Part shown: piece after piece, positions 7,443-16,032 of the stretch
How positions within the stretch are numbered: the first letter of the stretch is position 1
How the letters are laid out: the number at the start of each line of letters is the position of its first letter
Assembly (NCBI RefSeq): GCF_003634775.1
Contig: NZ_RBXB01000002.1
Span: forward strand, 1-64,000
DNA from: Chryseobacterium defluvii
GTDB lineage: Bacteria > Bacteroidota > Bacteroidia > Flavobacteriales > Weeksellaceae
Reading direction: 5' to 3'
Length of the DNA stretch: 64,000 nt
Notes under the pieces: model-generated
The model's database searches: none
The model's input: only the letters and a program-made list of their open reading frames with translations
Told to the model about the DNA's origin: nothing
Program-made: the position numbers and the translations under genes

Positions 7443-9107
7443 CTAGCCTTTATAATTATACAGTACCTTATAATATTCGTCCGCCATTCTGTCGCTGTTG
7501 AACTGGTCTTTAACATCATTCATTGCGTTATACTGGATTTTTCTCCATGTATCCGGACGGTCATAGTAGGTGGGAAGAATTTCGTTCTCAAGGATCTCAT
7601 ACAATTTGTTTAAATCATAATTATCCTGCTCGTAAATACTCATATTCAGATAATCTGCTTTTGGAACGACAAATGAGTTTTCTCCGTGTTTTGAGAATTC
7701 AGGAATCCATCCATCATCTGTAGATAAGTTTACGGAGCCATTCATTGCAGCCGTCATTCCGGAAGTTCCGGAAGCTTCTCTCGGAACTCTTGGGTTGTTT
7801 AACCAAAGATCGGAGCCTTGTTTTAAAGATTTGCTTAATGAAAGCTCATAACCCGTTAAAACGGCCATGTTTTTGTGATTTTTACTTTCCTCTACCAAAG
7901 TATTGAATGTGGAAATAGCAGAATAATCCATCGGATAAGGTTTACCTGCCCAGATGATCTGTACCGGATATTTCGGATGATTCAGTAGTTGATAAAACCT
8001 GTCTTTATCATGCAAAAGCAGATCGGCACGTTTATATCCGGCAAATCTTCTTGCCCAGACTATGGTAAACACATTCGGATTAAATAAATTTCCGGTTTGG
8101 TCTGCAACGATTTTGAAAAGTCTCTTTTTTAAATGTTTTTTGCGGTAATCGAAAACAGTTTCGTCATTCTCATCTTTCGCATTATAAAGAGGCTTATCAG
8201 ACCAGTATTTGAATTCCTGAGCGTTGGTAATGGAAGTGATTTCACAGATTCCGGGATATTTACTCCACATGGCCCTCGAAACAATTCCGTGAAGCTGTGA
8301 TACACCATTAGCGATTCTTGCCATTTTCAAAGCGCAAAGTGAATGGTTGAAACGGTCATCATCAGCACCTTCAATACTTTTTACATCTTCCATGCTAAAG
8401 CCTGAAAAATAAGACATATCATGACATAATCTCAAATTATGCTTTTCATTTCCAGCCTCCTCCGGAGTATGGGTAGTGAATACCAGTTTTTCCTTTACCC
8501 TGTTAAGATCACCGTTATATTTTTTCAGTAAATGAAATGCTGCGGGAAGTCCATGAGCTTCATTCAAGTGATAAATATCTCTTTCAATATTCATTTCATC
8601 CAATAATTGGGCTCCTCCTTTTCCCAGCAGAATATATTGAGCAAGCTTGGTGGATTCATTGGCATCATATAATTTGTGGCAGATGGTCTTCGAAACGTGA
8701 TCATTTTCAGGCACATCTGTAGAAAGGAAAAACATAGGTGCCGTATTGAAGATTTCAGGATCCAGATACCATACTTTTACCCAAACAGGAGCACTGTGGA
8801 TTTCAATCTGAAATTTAATTCCTGTATCTTCAAGAAAACTATACATCTTCCTTGTCCAGACGGGTTGTAAAGTCTGGTCGTGATTTCTTGCCTGATCATA
8901 ATAACCGAATTTCCAAAGAATGCCGATTCCGATAAGATCCTGCTTCAGGTTATAGGCACTTCTCATATGAGAGCCAGCTAAAAATCCCAATCCTCCCGAA
9001 TATATTTTCAATACCTGCTCAATGGCAAACTCCATTGAAAAATAGGCTACTTTTTTAGAATATTGTGGATGTACGCTAAAAGGTATTTTAAAATTCTTAA
9101 AATCCAT
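7443..9107 (-). CDS. glgP: Alpha-glucan phosphorylase-like protein (GT35), PLP lysine replaced
   Basis: 554 residues from the ATG at 9107; an in-frame ATG 30 nt upstream (9137) is possible, but the conserved part begins at 'MDFKNFKIPF'. N-terminal signatures of the short alpha-glucan phosphorylase group are present: 'VAYFSMEFAIEQVLKIYSGG', 'GLGFLAGSH'. Further matches are 'VYHLNEAHG'-like and 'WARRFAGYKRADLLL' segments. The cofactor-site motif reads 'EASGTSGMTAAMNGS'. In canonical phosphorylases the residue after GM/NM is the lysine that binds pyridoxal phosphate; here it is Thr452. The enzyme is therefore either a phosphorylase with altered cofactor binding or a different glucan-acting transferase. 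The gene is monocistronic, opposite to the sulfatase operon. Confidence 0.85.
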   Translation of the reverse strand: MDFKNFKIPFSVHPQYSKKVAYFSMEFAIEQVLKIYSGGLGFLAGSHMRSAYNLKQDLIGIGILWKFGYYDQARNHDQTLQPVWTRKMYSFLEDTGIKFQIEIHSAPVWVKVWYLDPEIFNTAPMFFLSTDVPENDHVSKTICHKLYDANESTKLAQYILLGKGGAQLLDEMNIERDIYHLNEAHGLPAAFHLLKKYNGDLNRVKEKLVFTTHTPEEAGNEKHNLRLCHDMSYFSGFSMEDVKSIEGADDDRFNHSLCALKMARIANGVSQLHGIVSRAMWSKYPGICEITSITNAQEFKYWSDKPLYNAKDENDETVFDYRKKHLKKRLFKIVADQTGNLFNPNVFTIVWARRFAGYKRADLLLHDKDRFYQLLNHPKYPVQIIWAGKPYPMDYSAISTFNTLVEESKNHKNMAVLTGYELSLSKSLKQGSDLWLNNPRVPREASGTSGMTAAMNGSVNLSTDDGWIPEFSKHGENSFVVPKADYLNMSIYEQDNYDLNKLYEILENEILPTYYDRPDTWRKIQYNAMNDVKDQFNSDRMADEYYKVLYNYKG

Positions 9108-9262
9108 AAAACTGTGTTTTTGTATGTGAAGGGGCAAAGGTATTAATTATGAAAATAAACTTTACATTAATTATTTAATAAATTATTTTTAAAACTATCT
9201 CTCGAATAGTTTTTTTACTTACCTTTAGGTTGTAAATTTTTGATAATCAAAAGCTTCTCGTG

Positions 9263-10060
9263 ATGAAAAAGATGTTTTCAGATGAAGATTTAATCAAGAA
9301 TCTAAGCCTATATTACCTGAATCGACATTTGAAAAAAAAGCCGATAGAGAAATACCACCGTACCATAGACGAATCTCCGCTTCACGACCGGGAAAAGTAC
9401 AAGAAGAAGTCCGAGATTTTACTCCTTAATTCTTTTATGCATCATTTTCCGGAGATTACTTTTGAAAATCTTACCTGTGAAAGTCCCGACTTTATTGCTA
9501 AATTCAACGACAAAAAAATTGGAATCGAACTTACTGAAGTGATCAACCATCTGGAAATGAAAAAGGTTGAAAGCTGCTTAAATAAGATTTTCCGTCAGGC
9601 CGAAATACTATTGGAACAAGAAGACACTACGAAATATCGTGGTGTTTATTTTTTAGAATTCCACTCTCATATCAAGTTCGATAAGCTGGAAGATCAGCAG
9701 GAAATTATCCTGGCTATTTATAAAAGCATTAAAAAGCATAAACCGGTCGGTTGTGTAAAAAGTATCCGGAAATCCGTCCACCGGAGAAATGTATTCATTA
9801 CTCATGAATATAATATGAACCTGTTTGATGAACTTTGCTCTGAAAAGATCCTGGAGCTGATAGAAAAGAAAAACGAAAAATTCCCCTATTATGACACTTC
9901 TGTAGATGAATGTTGGCTGGTAATAGTTTCTGATATGAATTCCCTGGCTTCACGATATACCTTTATCCAGGATAAAGAACACCTAAAAGAAGTGAAAAGC
10001 CCGTTCCATAAAATTTTTCACCTTGAAAATCTCTGCGGGAATATTACCAGTATAAAATAA
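9263..10060 (+). CDS. Unrecognised protein with PD-(D/E)XK nuclease-like motif
   Basis: 265 residues from ATG 9263 (GTG 9260 and ATG 9272 are alternatives). No signal peptide or membrane segment. The N-terminal 55 residues are very basic and helical. A segment 'ESPDFIAKFNDKKIGIELTEV' gives PD76-x12-E89-x-T91, preceded by a helix with E51, the layout of PD-(D/E)XK nucleases, although the catalytic Lys is Thr. The C-terminal half has alternating strands and helices, including 'VDECWLVIVSDM'. Family not recognised. It is flanked by convergent or same-direction housekeeping genes with no partner methylase, so a restriction system is not indicated. Confidence 0.6.
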   Translation: MKKMFSDEDLIKNLSLYYLNRHLKKKPIEKYHRTIDESPLHDREKYKKKSEILLLNSFMHHFPEITFENLTCESPDFIAKFNDKKIGIELTEVINHLEMKKVESCLNKIFRQAEILLEQEDTTKYRGVYFLEFHSHIKFDKLEDQQEIILAIYKSIKKHKPVGCVKSIRKSVHRRNVFITHEYNMNLFDELCSEKILELIEKKNEKFPYYDTSVDECWLVIVSDMNSLASRYTFIQDKEHLKEVKSPFHKIFHLENLCGNITSIK

Positions 10061-10138
10061 TCATTCCGGATAGCAAAGATGGCTTATACAAATAGAATTT
10101 ATCAATTCAAATTGAAACTTCCGAAGCTGTTTTCTTTT

Positions 10139-10146
10139 TAAATTTG
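10139..10146 (+). promoter_or_regulatory. -7 promoter box for DUF1572 gene
   Basis: TAAATTTG, an exact match to the Bacteroidota -7 consensus TAnnTTTG, 16 nt before the ATG at 10163. The -33 element is weak. Confidence 0.5.
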
Positions 10147-10162
10147 ATACAAACTATATAAA

Positions 10163-10753
10163 ATGAAAGACCTGTTCATCAAACGTTTCGAATATTACAA
10201 ATCACTGGGGGACAAAACATTTGATCAGCTTTCCGATGAGCAGATCTTCTGGCAATACAATGAAGAAAGCAATTCAATAGCAATGATTGTAAAGCATATC
10301 GCCGGAAATATGTTATCACGATGGACCAATTTTCTAACCGAAGACGGTGAAAAACCTTGGAGAAACCGTGATGAAGAATTTGTCAACACTTTTACCACAA
10401 AACAAGAAGTCATTGATTTTTGGGTAAAAGGCTGGAAATGTTTTTTTGACGCTTTGGAACAAATCACAGATGACAATGTATATGCCACCATTTATATAAG
10501 AGGAGAAGCACATTCTGTGATTGATGCGGTTTTCCGTCAATTGGCTCATTACCCGTATCACATAGGGCAAATCATTTATATTGCCAAGATGATGAAAAAT
10601 GATGACTGGAAAACACTTTCCATTGCCCGAAACAAATCTCAGGAGTTTAATTCGGAGATGAAAGATAAATTTTCCGGAAGCGGACAAAGCTCAAATTCAT
10701 CACCTGTATGTTTTCAAAACAGCCCTGAAGTAAGGGATGAATACAAGCAATAG
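10163..10753 (+). CDS. DUF1572 / DinB-superfamily protein
   Basis: 196 residues forming the four-helix DinB-like fold. Histidines at the expected metal positions are present: H45 in 'MIVKHIAGNM' and H129/H133 in 'AHYPYHIGQI'. The family includes thiol-dependent metal enzymes and damage-inducible proteins; DUF1572 members have no proven substrate. The domain ends near residue 160; the last ~35 residues are Ser-rich and look disordered ('GSGQSSNSSP'). Cytoplasmic, own promoter box at 10139, followed by the mtaB promoter overlapping its 3' flank. Confidence 0.85.
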   Translation: MKDLFIKRFEYYKSLGDKTFDQLSDEQIFWQYNEESNSIAMIVKHIAGNMLSRWTNFLTEDGEKPWRNRDEEFVNTFTTKQEVIDFWVKGWKCFFDALEQITDDNVYATIYIRGEAHSVIDAVFRQLAHYPYHIGQIIYIAKMMKNDDWKTLSIARNKSQEFNSEMKDKFSGSGQSSNSSPVCFQNSPEVRDEYKQ

Positions 10754-10763
10754 ATTCAATCAA

Positions 10764-10794
10764 TTTAGTATTGTTATTAAAATCATTATCTTTG
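10764..10794 (+). promoter_or_regulatory. Promoter of mtaB
   Basis: TTTA (10764-10767), 19 nt, then TATCTTTG (10787-10794), near-consensus for the Bacteroidota housekeeping promoter. It overlaps the upstream alternative TTG start at 10771 and so argues that translation begins at ATG 10822, about 20 nt after the predicted transcript start. Confidence 0.7.
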
Positions 10795-10821
10795 CACCCA
10801 GAAAAAATTCAGGAAGTATCC

Positions 10822-12168
10822 ATGTCAAATCTTCATAAAACTGCTGCATATCATACCCTTGGCTGCAAATTAAATTTTGCGGAAACATCTACTATTGCCC
10901 GTCAATTAACAGATGCAGGTTATGATAAGGTAAGTTTTGATGATAAAGCAGATATTTATGTTATTAACACCTGTTCCGTAACTGAAAATGCAGATCGTGA
11001 ATGTAAACTTCATGTGAAAAGAGCCATGAAAGCCAACCCGGAAGGTTTGGTGGTAATCGTTGGATGTTATGCCCAGCTGAAACCTGAAGAAATTTCACAA
11101 ATCGAGGGGGTGGATCTGGTATTGGGAGCTAAAGAGAAATTCAATATCCTGAGCTATCTTGATGATCTGAAAAAATCTGAAAGTGAAGGGGTTGTTCATT
11201 CTTGTGAAATTGAAGAAACCGATTTTTTTATCGGGAGCTACTCCATTGGAGACAGAACCAGGGCTTTTCTGAAAGTTCAGGACGGATGTGATTATAAGTG
11301 TACCTATTGCACCATTCCTTTGGCAAGAGGGATTTCCCGTTCAGATACCATCGAAAACGTATTGAAAAATGCTAAAGAAATTGCTGAAAGAGATATCAAA
11401 GAGATTGTTCTTACCGGAGTAAACATTGGAGATTACGGAAAGGGGGAGTTGGGTAACAAGAGACACGAGCATACCTTCCTGGATCTTATTTCAGAGCTTG
11501 ATCAGGTAGACGGCATTGAAAGAATCCGTATCTCTTCCATAGAACCTAATCTGTTAAAGGACGAAAGCATAGAGCTTGTTTCTAAAAGCAAAAGCTTTGT
11601 GCCGCATTTTCATATTCCGTTACAATCCGGAAGCGATGATTTATTGAAAAAAATGAAACGTCGTTACTTGACTAAATTGTACAGCGACAGAGTAAGCAAA
11701 ATCCGTGAGATGATGCCTCATGCTGCTATAGGCGTAGACGTTATTGTCGGATTCCCGGGAGAAACTGAAGAAAGATTTATGGAGACCTATAACTTCCTGA
11801 ATGAACTTCCGATTACTTATCTGCATGTTTTCACCTATTCCGAAAGAGAAAACACCGAAGCTGCCGGAATGGACGGAGTAGTTCCGGTAGCCGAAAGAAA
11901 AAAACGAAACAAAATGCTGCGAATTCTTTCAGAAAAGAAAAAAATGGCATTTTACCAGACCCAGCTTGGAAAAACACTTCCTGTACTTTGGGAACACGAA
12001 AATAAAGACGGAAAAATGTTCGGCTTCACAGAAAACTATGTGAGAGTACAAAAAGATTTTGATCCGGCTTCAGTTAATCAGATAGAATTTTTAAATTTAG
12101 AAAAAATCCTGTCAGATGGCACGGTTTCTGTGCAATCTTCATACGAAAGTTTTTTAGCAAAAGCATAG
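10822..12168 (+). CDS. mtaB: tRNA t6A37 methylthiotransferase MtaB
   Basis: 448 residues from ATG 10822. It adds a methylthio group to N6-threonylcarbamoyladenosine at position 37 of tRNA. N-terminal UPF0004 domain with three iron-sulfur cysteines C15 ('TLGCKLNFAE'), C51 ('NTCSVTENAD') and C82 ('VGCYAQL'). Radical-SAM cluster C156-DYK-C160-TY-C163 ('DGCDYKCTYCTIPLARG'). C-terminal TRAM-like region from about residue 385. The 'LGCKLNFAE' form and its length favour MtaB over MiaB or RimO. A start at 10771 is rejected because it lies within the promoter. The substrate modification t6A is made by TsaD, encoded at 52.7 kb in this window. Confidence 0.92.
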   Translation: MSNLHKTAAYHTLGCKLNFAETSTIARQLTDAGYDKVSFDDKADIYVINTCSVTENADRECKLHVKRAMKANPEGLVVIVGCYAQLKPEEISQIEGVDLVLGAKEKFNILSYLDDLKKSESEGVVHSCEIEETDFFIGSYSIGDRTRAFLKVQDGCDYKCTYCTIPLARGISRSDTIENVLKNAKEIAERDIKEIVLTGVNIGDYGKGELGNKRHEHTFLDLISELDQVDGIERIRISSIEPNLLKDESIELVSKSKSFVPHFHIPLQSGSDDLLKKMKRRYLTKLYSDRVSKIREMMPHAAIGVDVIVGFPGETEERFMETYNFLNELPITYLHVFTYSERENTEAAGMDGVVPVAERKKRNKMLRILSEKKKMAFYQTQLGKTLPVLWEHENKDGKMFGFTENYVRVQKDFDPASVNQIEFLNLEKILSDGTVSVQSSYESFLAKA

Positions 12169-12222
12169 TTCTTTTTGCTAAATTTCCACTACATTTATTT
12201 TTAACTTTTAAATCCTAGATTC

Positions 12223-13743
12223 ATGAGAGATAAGTTTTTATCTTGGGGAATTGTATTGGTAGTTGCTACATGGATTATAGCATTACTGATCAGAGCACAT
12301 TATTGGATACCCATCCTGTTATCCGCCATTTATGCATTGGGCGTTTACAATGCTTATCAAACCAAACATGCCATTTTGAGGAATTTCCCTGTTTTGGGCT
12401 ATTTCAGATACTTTTTCGAGGGAATTTCTCCCGAAATGCAGCAGTATTTTATCGAAAGAGAAACAGATGGGAAACCGTTTCCAAGAAATCAGCGTTCTGC
12501 AGTGTACAGACGTGCTAAAAACCTTGGCGATACAGTTGCTTTTGGAACACAATTAGAAGTTAATCACAGAAAATATGAAGGAATCAAACACTCTATATAT
12601 GCGAAGTCTCCGTCAGAAGAGCTTCCGAGAGTTTGGGTAGGAGGAGAGCAGTGTACACAGCCTTATCACGCTTCTCTGTTCAATATTTCAGCCATGAGTT
12701 TCGGCTCTTTGAGTGACAGGGCTCAGGTTTCATTGAATAAAGGGGCTAAAAAAGGTAATTTCTACCATAATACGGGAGAAGGAGGGATTTCACCTTATCA
12801 CTTAGAAGGAGGTGGAGATTTATGCTGGCAAATCGGAACCGGGTATTTCGGTTGCAGGGATGATGAGGGAAAATTCAATCCTGAATTATTTGCCCAATAT
12901 TCAACTCTTCCCAATGTGAAAATGATTGAAATTAAATTATCACAGGGAGCAAAACCTGGTCATGGCGGCGTTTTACCCGGAGTGAAAAATACACCTGAAA
13001 TTGCTAAAATCCGTCACGTAACCCCGGGAATGACGATTATTTCACCGCCCTCACATTCTTCTTTTTCGGATGCTGCAGGATTGTTGAGGTTTGTACAGCA
13101 GTTAAGAGAACTTTCGGGAGGAAAGCCGGTTGGGTTTAAACTTTGTATTGGAGATACTAAAGAATTTGAAGATATCTGTGTTCAGATGAATGTCCTGAAG
13201 ATCTATCCGGATTTCATCACTGTGGACGGAGCAGAAGGAGGAACAGGGGCTGCCCCGCCTGAGTTTTCAGATGGAGTGGGAATGCCTTTGGAACCTGCTT
13301 TGATCTTCGTGAACAGAACCCTTAAAAATTATAATTTAAGAGATAAATTAAGAGTCATTGCAAGCGGAAAAGTACTGACGAGTCTGGATATCCTGAGAGC
13401 GATTGCTATGGGAGCAGATATGTGTAACAATGCAAGAGGATTTATGTTTGCATTGGGTTGTATTCAGGCTTTGAGATGTAATTCGAATAATTGTCCTACC
13501 GGAGTGGCCACTCAGGATAAGATGCTGATCAAAGGTCTTGATGTTACGGATAAGAGTGAGAGGGTATATCATTTCCATAAAAACACCCTTCATACCTGTA
13601 ATGAATTAATTGCTGCGGCAGGAAGAAATTCCTACGAAGAAGTAGATGCCACCATGTTTATGAGAGGAGATGAATTCGACCATCTTTCCGATTTGTATTT
13701 CCCGGATATTTTGGGGAATGTGAAGCAGAGAACTCAATTTTAG
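12223..13743 (+). CDS. FMN-binding glutamate synthase family protein
   Basis: 506 residues. Two hydrophobic N-terminal segments (about residues 5-24 and 29-44) anchor it to the membrane; the rest is the GltB-like FMN/iron-sulfur barrel. Recognised blocks: 'SAMSFGSLSDRAQVSLNKGA', 'GEGGISPYH', 'KLSQGAKPGHGG', 'DGAEGGTGAAPPEF' and the cysteine cluster 'RCNSNNCPTGVATQD'. It lacks the amidotransferase domain of true glutamate synthase, so the physiological reaction is not established; a stand-alone synthase or membrane oxidoreductase is plausible. It starts 54 nt after mtaB and ends at a strong hairpin. Confidence 0.88.
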   Translation: MRDKFLSWGIVLVVATWIIALLIRAHYWIPILLSAIYALGVYNAYQTKHAILRNFPVLGYFRYFFEGISPEMQQYFIERETDGKPFPRNQRSAVYRRAKNLGDTVAFGTQLEVNHRKYEGIKHSIYAKSPSEELPRVWVGGEQCTQPYHASLFNISAMSFGSLSDRAQVSLNKGAKKGNFYHNTGEGGISPYHLEGGGDLCWQIGTGYFGCRDDEGKFNPELFAQYSTLPNVKMIEIKLSQGAKPGHGGVLPGVKNTPEIAKIRHVTPGMTIISPPSHSSFSDAAGLLRFVQQLRELSGGKPVGFKLCIGDTKEFEDICVQMNVLKIYPDFITVDGAEGGTGAAPPEFSDGVGMPLEPALIFVNRTLKNYNLRDKLRVIASGKVLTSLDILRAIAMGADMCNNARGFMFALGCIQALRCNSNNCPTGVATQDKMLIKGLDVTDKSERVYHFHKNTLHTCNELIAAAGRNSYEEVDATMFMRGDEFDHLSDLYFPDILGNVKQRTQF

Positions 13744-13751
13744 AGATAAAA

Positions 13752-13778
13752 AAAACCGTTTCAATTTGAAACGGTTTT
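13752..13778. terminator. Bidirectional rho-independent terminator
   Basis: 13-bp stem, AAAACCGTTTCAA (13752-13764) with TTGAAACGGTTTT (13766-13778), A-run before and T-run after. It lies between convergent genes. Confidence 0.88.
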
Positions 13779-13785
13779 TATTTTA

Positions 13786-14517
13786 TTAAGGTCTGGCTTC
13801 TGTTTTATACACCTGGAAATTAAAGATAAATGTTCTGTTTCTGAAAGAATATCCTGTATAATTATAATGGGCATCTCTTGCAAAAGCAGCTCTTGACGGA
13901 ACAAGAATAACACCCTGAAGGTTATAGTTCTCGTCATCCGCTTTATTGAAGGCTTTGTATTTTTGTAATGCTTCACTGAAACCTTCGATCATATAATAAT
14001 TCTTCTGTTTCGCAACATCAGTAGTTGCTGCTGTAATTAATGGATCCTGATCAGCAATATAATAGAATTTAGGGTCTATTAAAGGAGATCCGGTTCCGTC
14101 AATCGTATTAAAAAAGTCGGAATAGGAAATAAAAGTGACATTCCCATCGTTATCCGCAGCAAGAGCAGTTTGTGATTTCATCATGATTCTGGTGATATCT
14201 GTTGCTCCGATTGTGGTACCAGGGTCCGGCTGAGCTCCGTTTCTGATAATGTATACAACACCGGAAGGTAATGTTACAGGGCTCATCGCTGATAATTTGG
14301 TTTCATTGTCATCAGCAGGATCTGTGCTGCTGAAGGTTTTTATATTTCCTTGGGAATCCAGATAATGTTCGGTTAAATATTTCTGGATCGCCTGGTCATC
14401 ATAATTGTTCTGTACTGCAATATCTTCAGGCTCTACATAAGTTTCCACATCATCATCTTTTTTACAGGCTGAAAAGCATAATGACCCCGCAAGGATATAT
14501 AAAAATATTTTTTTCAT
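13786..14517 (-). CDS. FKBP-like exported lipoprotein
   Basis: 243 residues with lipobox F-S-A-C18 and a following 'KKDDD' acidic linker, typical of surface-directed or periplasmic lipoproteins. The C-terminal half resembles an FKBP peptidyl-prolyl isomerase fold: 'MIEGFSEALQKYKAF...LQGVILVPSRAAFARD' matches the family's 'VIPGWxEgL...IPs.lAYG' pattern, but several active-site aromatics are not obvious. It is likely a degenerate isomerase or chaperone for exported proteins, comparable in type to the GldI lipoprotein, though not clearly orthologous. Own promoter at 14556; it ends at the shared terminator. Confidence 0.65.
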   Translation of the reverse strand: MKKIFLYILAGSLCFSACKKDDDVETYVEPEDIAVQNNYDDQAIQKYLTEHYLDSQGNIKTFSSTDPADDNETKLSAMSPVTLPSGVVYIIRNGAQPDPGTTIGATDITRIMMKSQTALAADNDGNVTFISYSDFFNTIDGTGSPLIDPKFYYIADQDPLITAATTDVAKQKNYYMIEGFSEALQKYKAFNKADDENYNLQGVILVPSRAAFARDAHYNYTGYSFRNRTFIFNFQVYKTEARP

Positions 14518-14555
14518 TTCAAAAAACTTTAATTACTTTACAAATAATATAACGA

Positions 14556-14563
14556 CAAAAGTA
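14556..14563 (-). promoter_or_regulatory. -7 promoter box of FKBP-like lipoprotein gene
   Basis: On the minus strand TACTTTTG, an exact TAnnTTTG match, with TTTA 20 nt further upstream, which overlaps the first codons of the divergent S4 gene. Confidence 0.55.
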
Positions 14564-14572
14564 TAAAAAATT

Positions 14573-15013
14573 ATGAGAATAGATAAATTTTTATGGAGCA
14601 TTCGTTTTTATAAGACGAGAACTATTGCAACAGAGGAAATTAAGAAGAACAGAGTTGCTATTGGGGAAGCCACTGTAAAGTCTTCTAAAGAGGTGAAAGA
14701 AGGAGATGTAATAAAGATCCGTAAAAATCAGATAGACTATAAAATTAAAGTTATACAAATTCCCAAAAGCAGGATAGGGGCCAAACTGGTACCCCTCCAT
14801 ATCAAAGATGTAACAGATAAAGAACAGTATGAGCTTCTTAAATTACGTAAAATGTCTCAGGACTATTACAGGATTAAAGGAGAAGGAAGGCCTACCAAAA
14901 AGGACAGGAGAGACATGGATGAATATGTAGAAAATGATGTTACGTCAGATTTTACAGACTGGGATGACTTTTTTGGTGAAAGTAATCCTTCAGATCATGA
15001 TGATGAATCATAA
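14573..15013 (+). CDS. S4-domain RNA-binding protein (Hsp15-like)
   Basis: 146 residues. The N-terminal S4 domain (residues 1-60, 'MRIDKFLWSIRFYKTRTIA', 'VKEGDVIKIRK') matches the Hsp15/HslR type that binds structured RNA, in E. coli the stalled 50S subunit with nascent chain. A basic linker ('GRPTKKDRRD') is followed by a strongly acidic tail (from about residue 118), longer than in many homologues and likely disordered. Its 3' end overlaps the convergent aroK gene by 6 bp. Role in ribosome rescue is inferred from the family. Confidence 0.85.
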   Translation: MRIDKFLWSIRFYKTRTIATEEIKKNRVAIGEATVKSSKEVKEGDVIKIRKNQIDYKIKVIQIPKSRIGAKLVPLHIKDVTDKEQYELLKLRKMSQDYYRIKGEGRPTKKDRRDMDEYVENDVTSDFTDWDDFFGESNPSDHDDES

Positions 15014-15523
15014 ATAAAGTTTTTCTATAATTTCGTTCACAATATCTTCCGGGTCGCGGGAATCTGTATTCACACTGAATTGTGCCTTATTGTAAAATTC
15101 ATTTCTTTCAAATAAATGCTTGGCAATAAACTCAGGGAGGCTTTCATCGGAAATATGGGCAATAAGAGGCCTTTTTTCTTTTTGTTTTGAAAGTCTTTCT
15201 GTTAAAGAAGCCACGGAAGCCTTCAGAAAAATACTTTTTGAGTTATGGTTAATGATTTCCATATTATTATAATATACAGGAGTTCCGCCTCCCAGGCTTA
15301 GTATAATATTTTCCTGCGTTGCCAGAATTTCTTCCAGAGTTTCCCTTTCCAGCTTTCTAAAGTAAATTTCCCCCTTGTTCTCGAAGATTTCAGGGATCGT
15401 CAGCTTGTTTCTTCTGGAAATCTCTTTATCGAGGTCAATTAATTTAAAATTGAGTTTTTCGCTTAAAATTTTGGAAACGTGAGACTTGCCACTTCCCATA
15501 TATCCGACCAGTGAAATTATCAT
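15008..15523 (-). CDS. aroK: Shikimate kinase
   Basis: 171 residues, usual length. Phosphorylates shikimate at O3 with ATP in aromatic amino acid synthesis. Walker A loop G7-YMGSGKS; 'LIDLDKEIS' carries the magnesium/shikimate Asp; 'YFRKLERETL' supplies the shikimate-binding Arg; 'LGGGTPVY' is the conserved Gly loop; 'EKRPLI' is in the lid. Cytoplasmic. The stop overlaps the convergent S4 gene by 6 bp. The 5' end faces the tRNA promoter at 15555, so the two units diverge. Confidence 0.93.
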   Translation of the reverse strand: MIISLVGYMGSGKSHVSKILSEKLNFKLIDLDKEISRRNKLTIPEIFENKGEIYFRKLERETLEEILATQENIILSLGGGTPVYYNNMEIINHNSKSIFLKASVASLTERLSKQKEKRPLIAHISDESLPEFIAKHLFERNEFYNKAQFSVNTDSRDPEDIVNEIIEKLYL

Positions 15524-15554
15524 GATAAAATTTTAAACAAATTTGCGAAAAAGT

Positions 15555-15584
15555 TTTGAGAAATTAAAAAAAGTCATATCTTTG
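15555..15584 (+). promoter_or_regulatory. Promoter of tRNA Lys-Leu-Lys cluster
   Basis: TTTG (15555-15558), 18 nt, TATCTTTG (15577-15584): both elements match the Bacteroidota consensus. The predicted start is some 45-50 nt before the first tRNA. Confidence 0.8.
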
Positions 15585-15639
15585 CACCACTTAAAACAAG
15601 GGACATTACTTCAACGTAAATCGCTTGTAGAAAGTGGCC

Positions 15640-15712
15640 GACCTGGTAGCTCAGCTGGTAGAGCAATACACTTTTAATGTATGGGTCCTGGGTTCGAATC
15701 CCAGCCAGGTCA
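15640..15712 (+). tRNA. tRNA-Lys (TTT), copy 1
   Basis: 73 nt, no encoded CCA. Acceptor GACCTGG pairs with CCAGGTC, discriminator A. Anticodon stem ATACA/TGTAT around loop CTTTTAA, anticodon TTT. T-arm has GGTTCGAATCC. Identical to the copy at 15906. Confidence 0.97.
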
Positions 15713-15747
15713 CAAGCAAAAATTTCATAAGAAATTATGTTTTTTTT

Positions 15748-15830
15748 GCCTGCGTGGTGAAATTGGTAGACACGCCATCTTGAGGGGGTGGTTTCCTAAG
15801 GATGTGCTGGTTCGAGTCCAGTCGCAGGCA
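15748..15830 (+). tRNA. tRNA-Leu (GAG)
   Basis: 83 nt with a class II variable arm. Acceptor GCCTGCG/CGCAGGC, discriminator A. Anticodon stem CCATC/GGTGG around loop TTGAGGG, anticodon GAG. T-arm contains GGTTCGAGTCC. Confidence 0.96.
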
Positions 15831-15905
15831 CTGCAGAAAAAAAATAAATAATTAATAGTGAAAAATTAAAAAATAATTTTATATTTAACATTATTAATTG
15901 TGGCC

Positions 15906-15978
15906 GACCTGGTAGCTCAGCTGGTAGAGCAATACACTTTTAATGTATGGGTCCTGGGTTCGAATCCCAGCCAGGTCA
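15906..15978 (+). tRNA. tRNA-Lys (TTT), copy 2
   Basis: Same 73-nt sequence as the copy at 15640, including 6 bp upstream and 1 bp downstream (80 identical bases in all). Followed by a strong terminator at 16033. Confidence 0.97.
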
Positions 15979-16032
15979 CGAGTTTACTGAAAAGTAAATT
16001 TTTTTCATATTAATATTTTGTGATTTGGTGTT

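Larger units (their letters stand above)
15634..15979 (+). repeat. 80-bp direct repeat carrying tRNA-Lys
   Basis: Two identical 80-bp units, 15634-15713 and 15900-15979, start at GTGGCC just before the tRNA and end at the C after the discriminator. Flanks differ, so the duplicated unit is essentially the tRNA gene. Confidence 0.9.
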
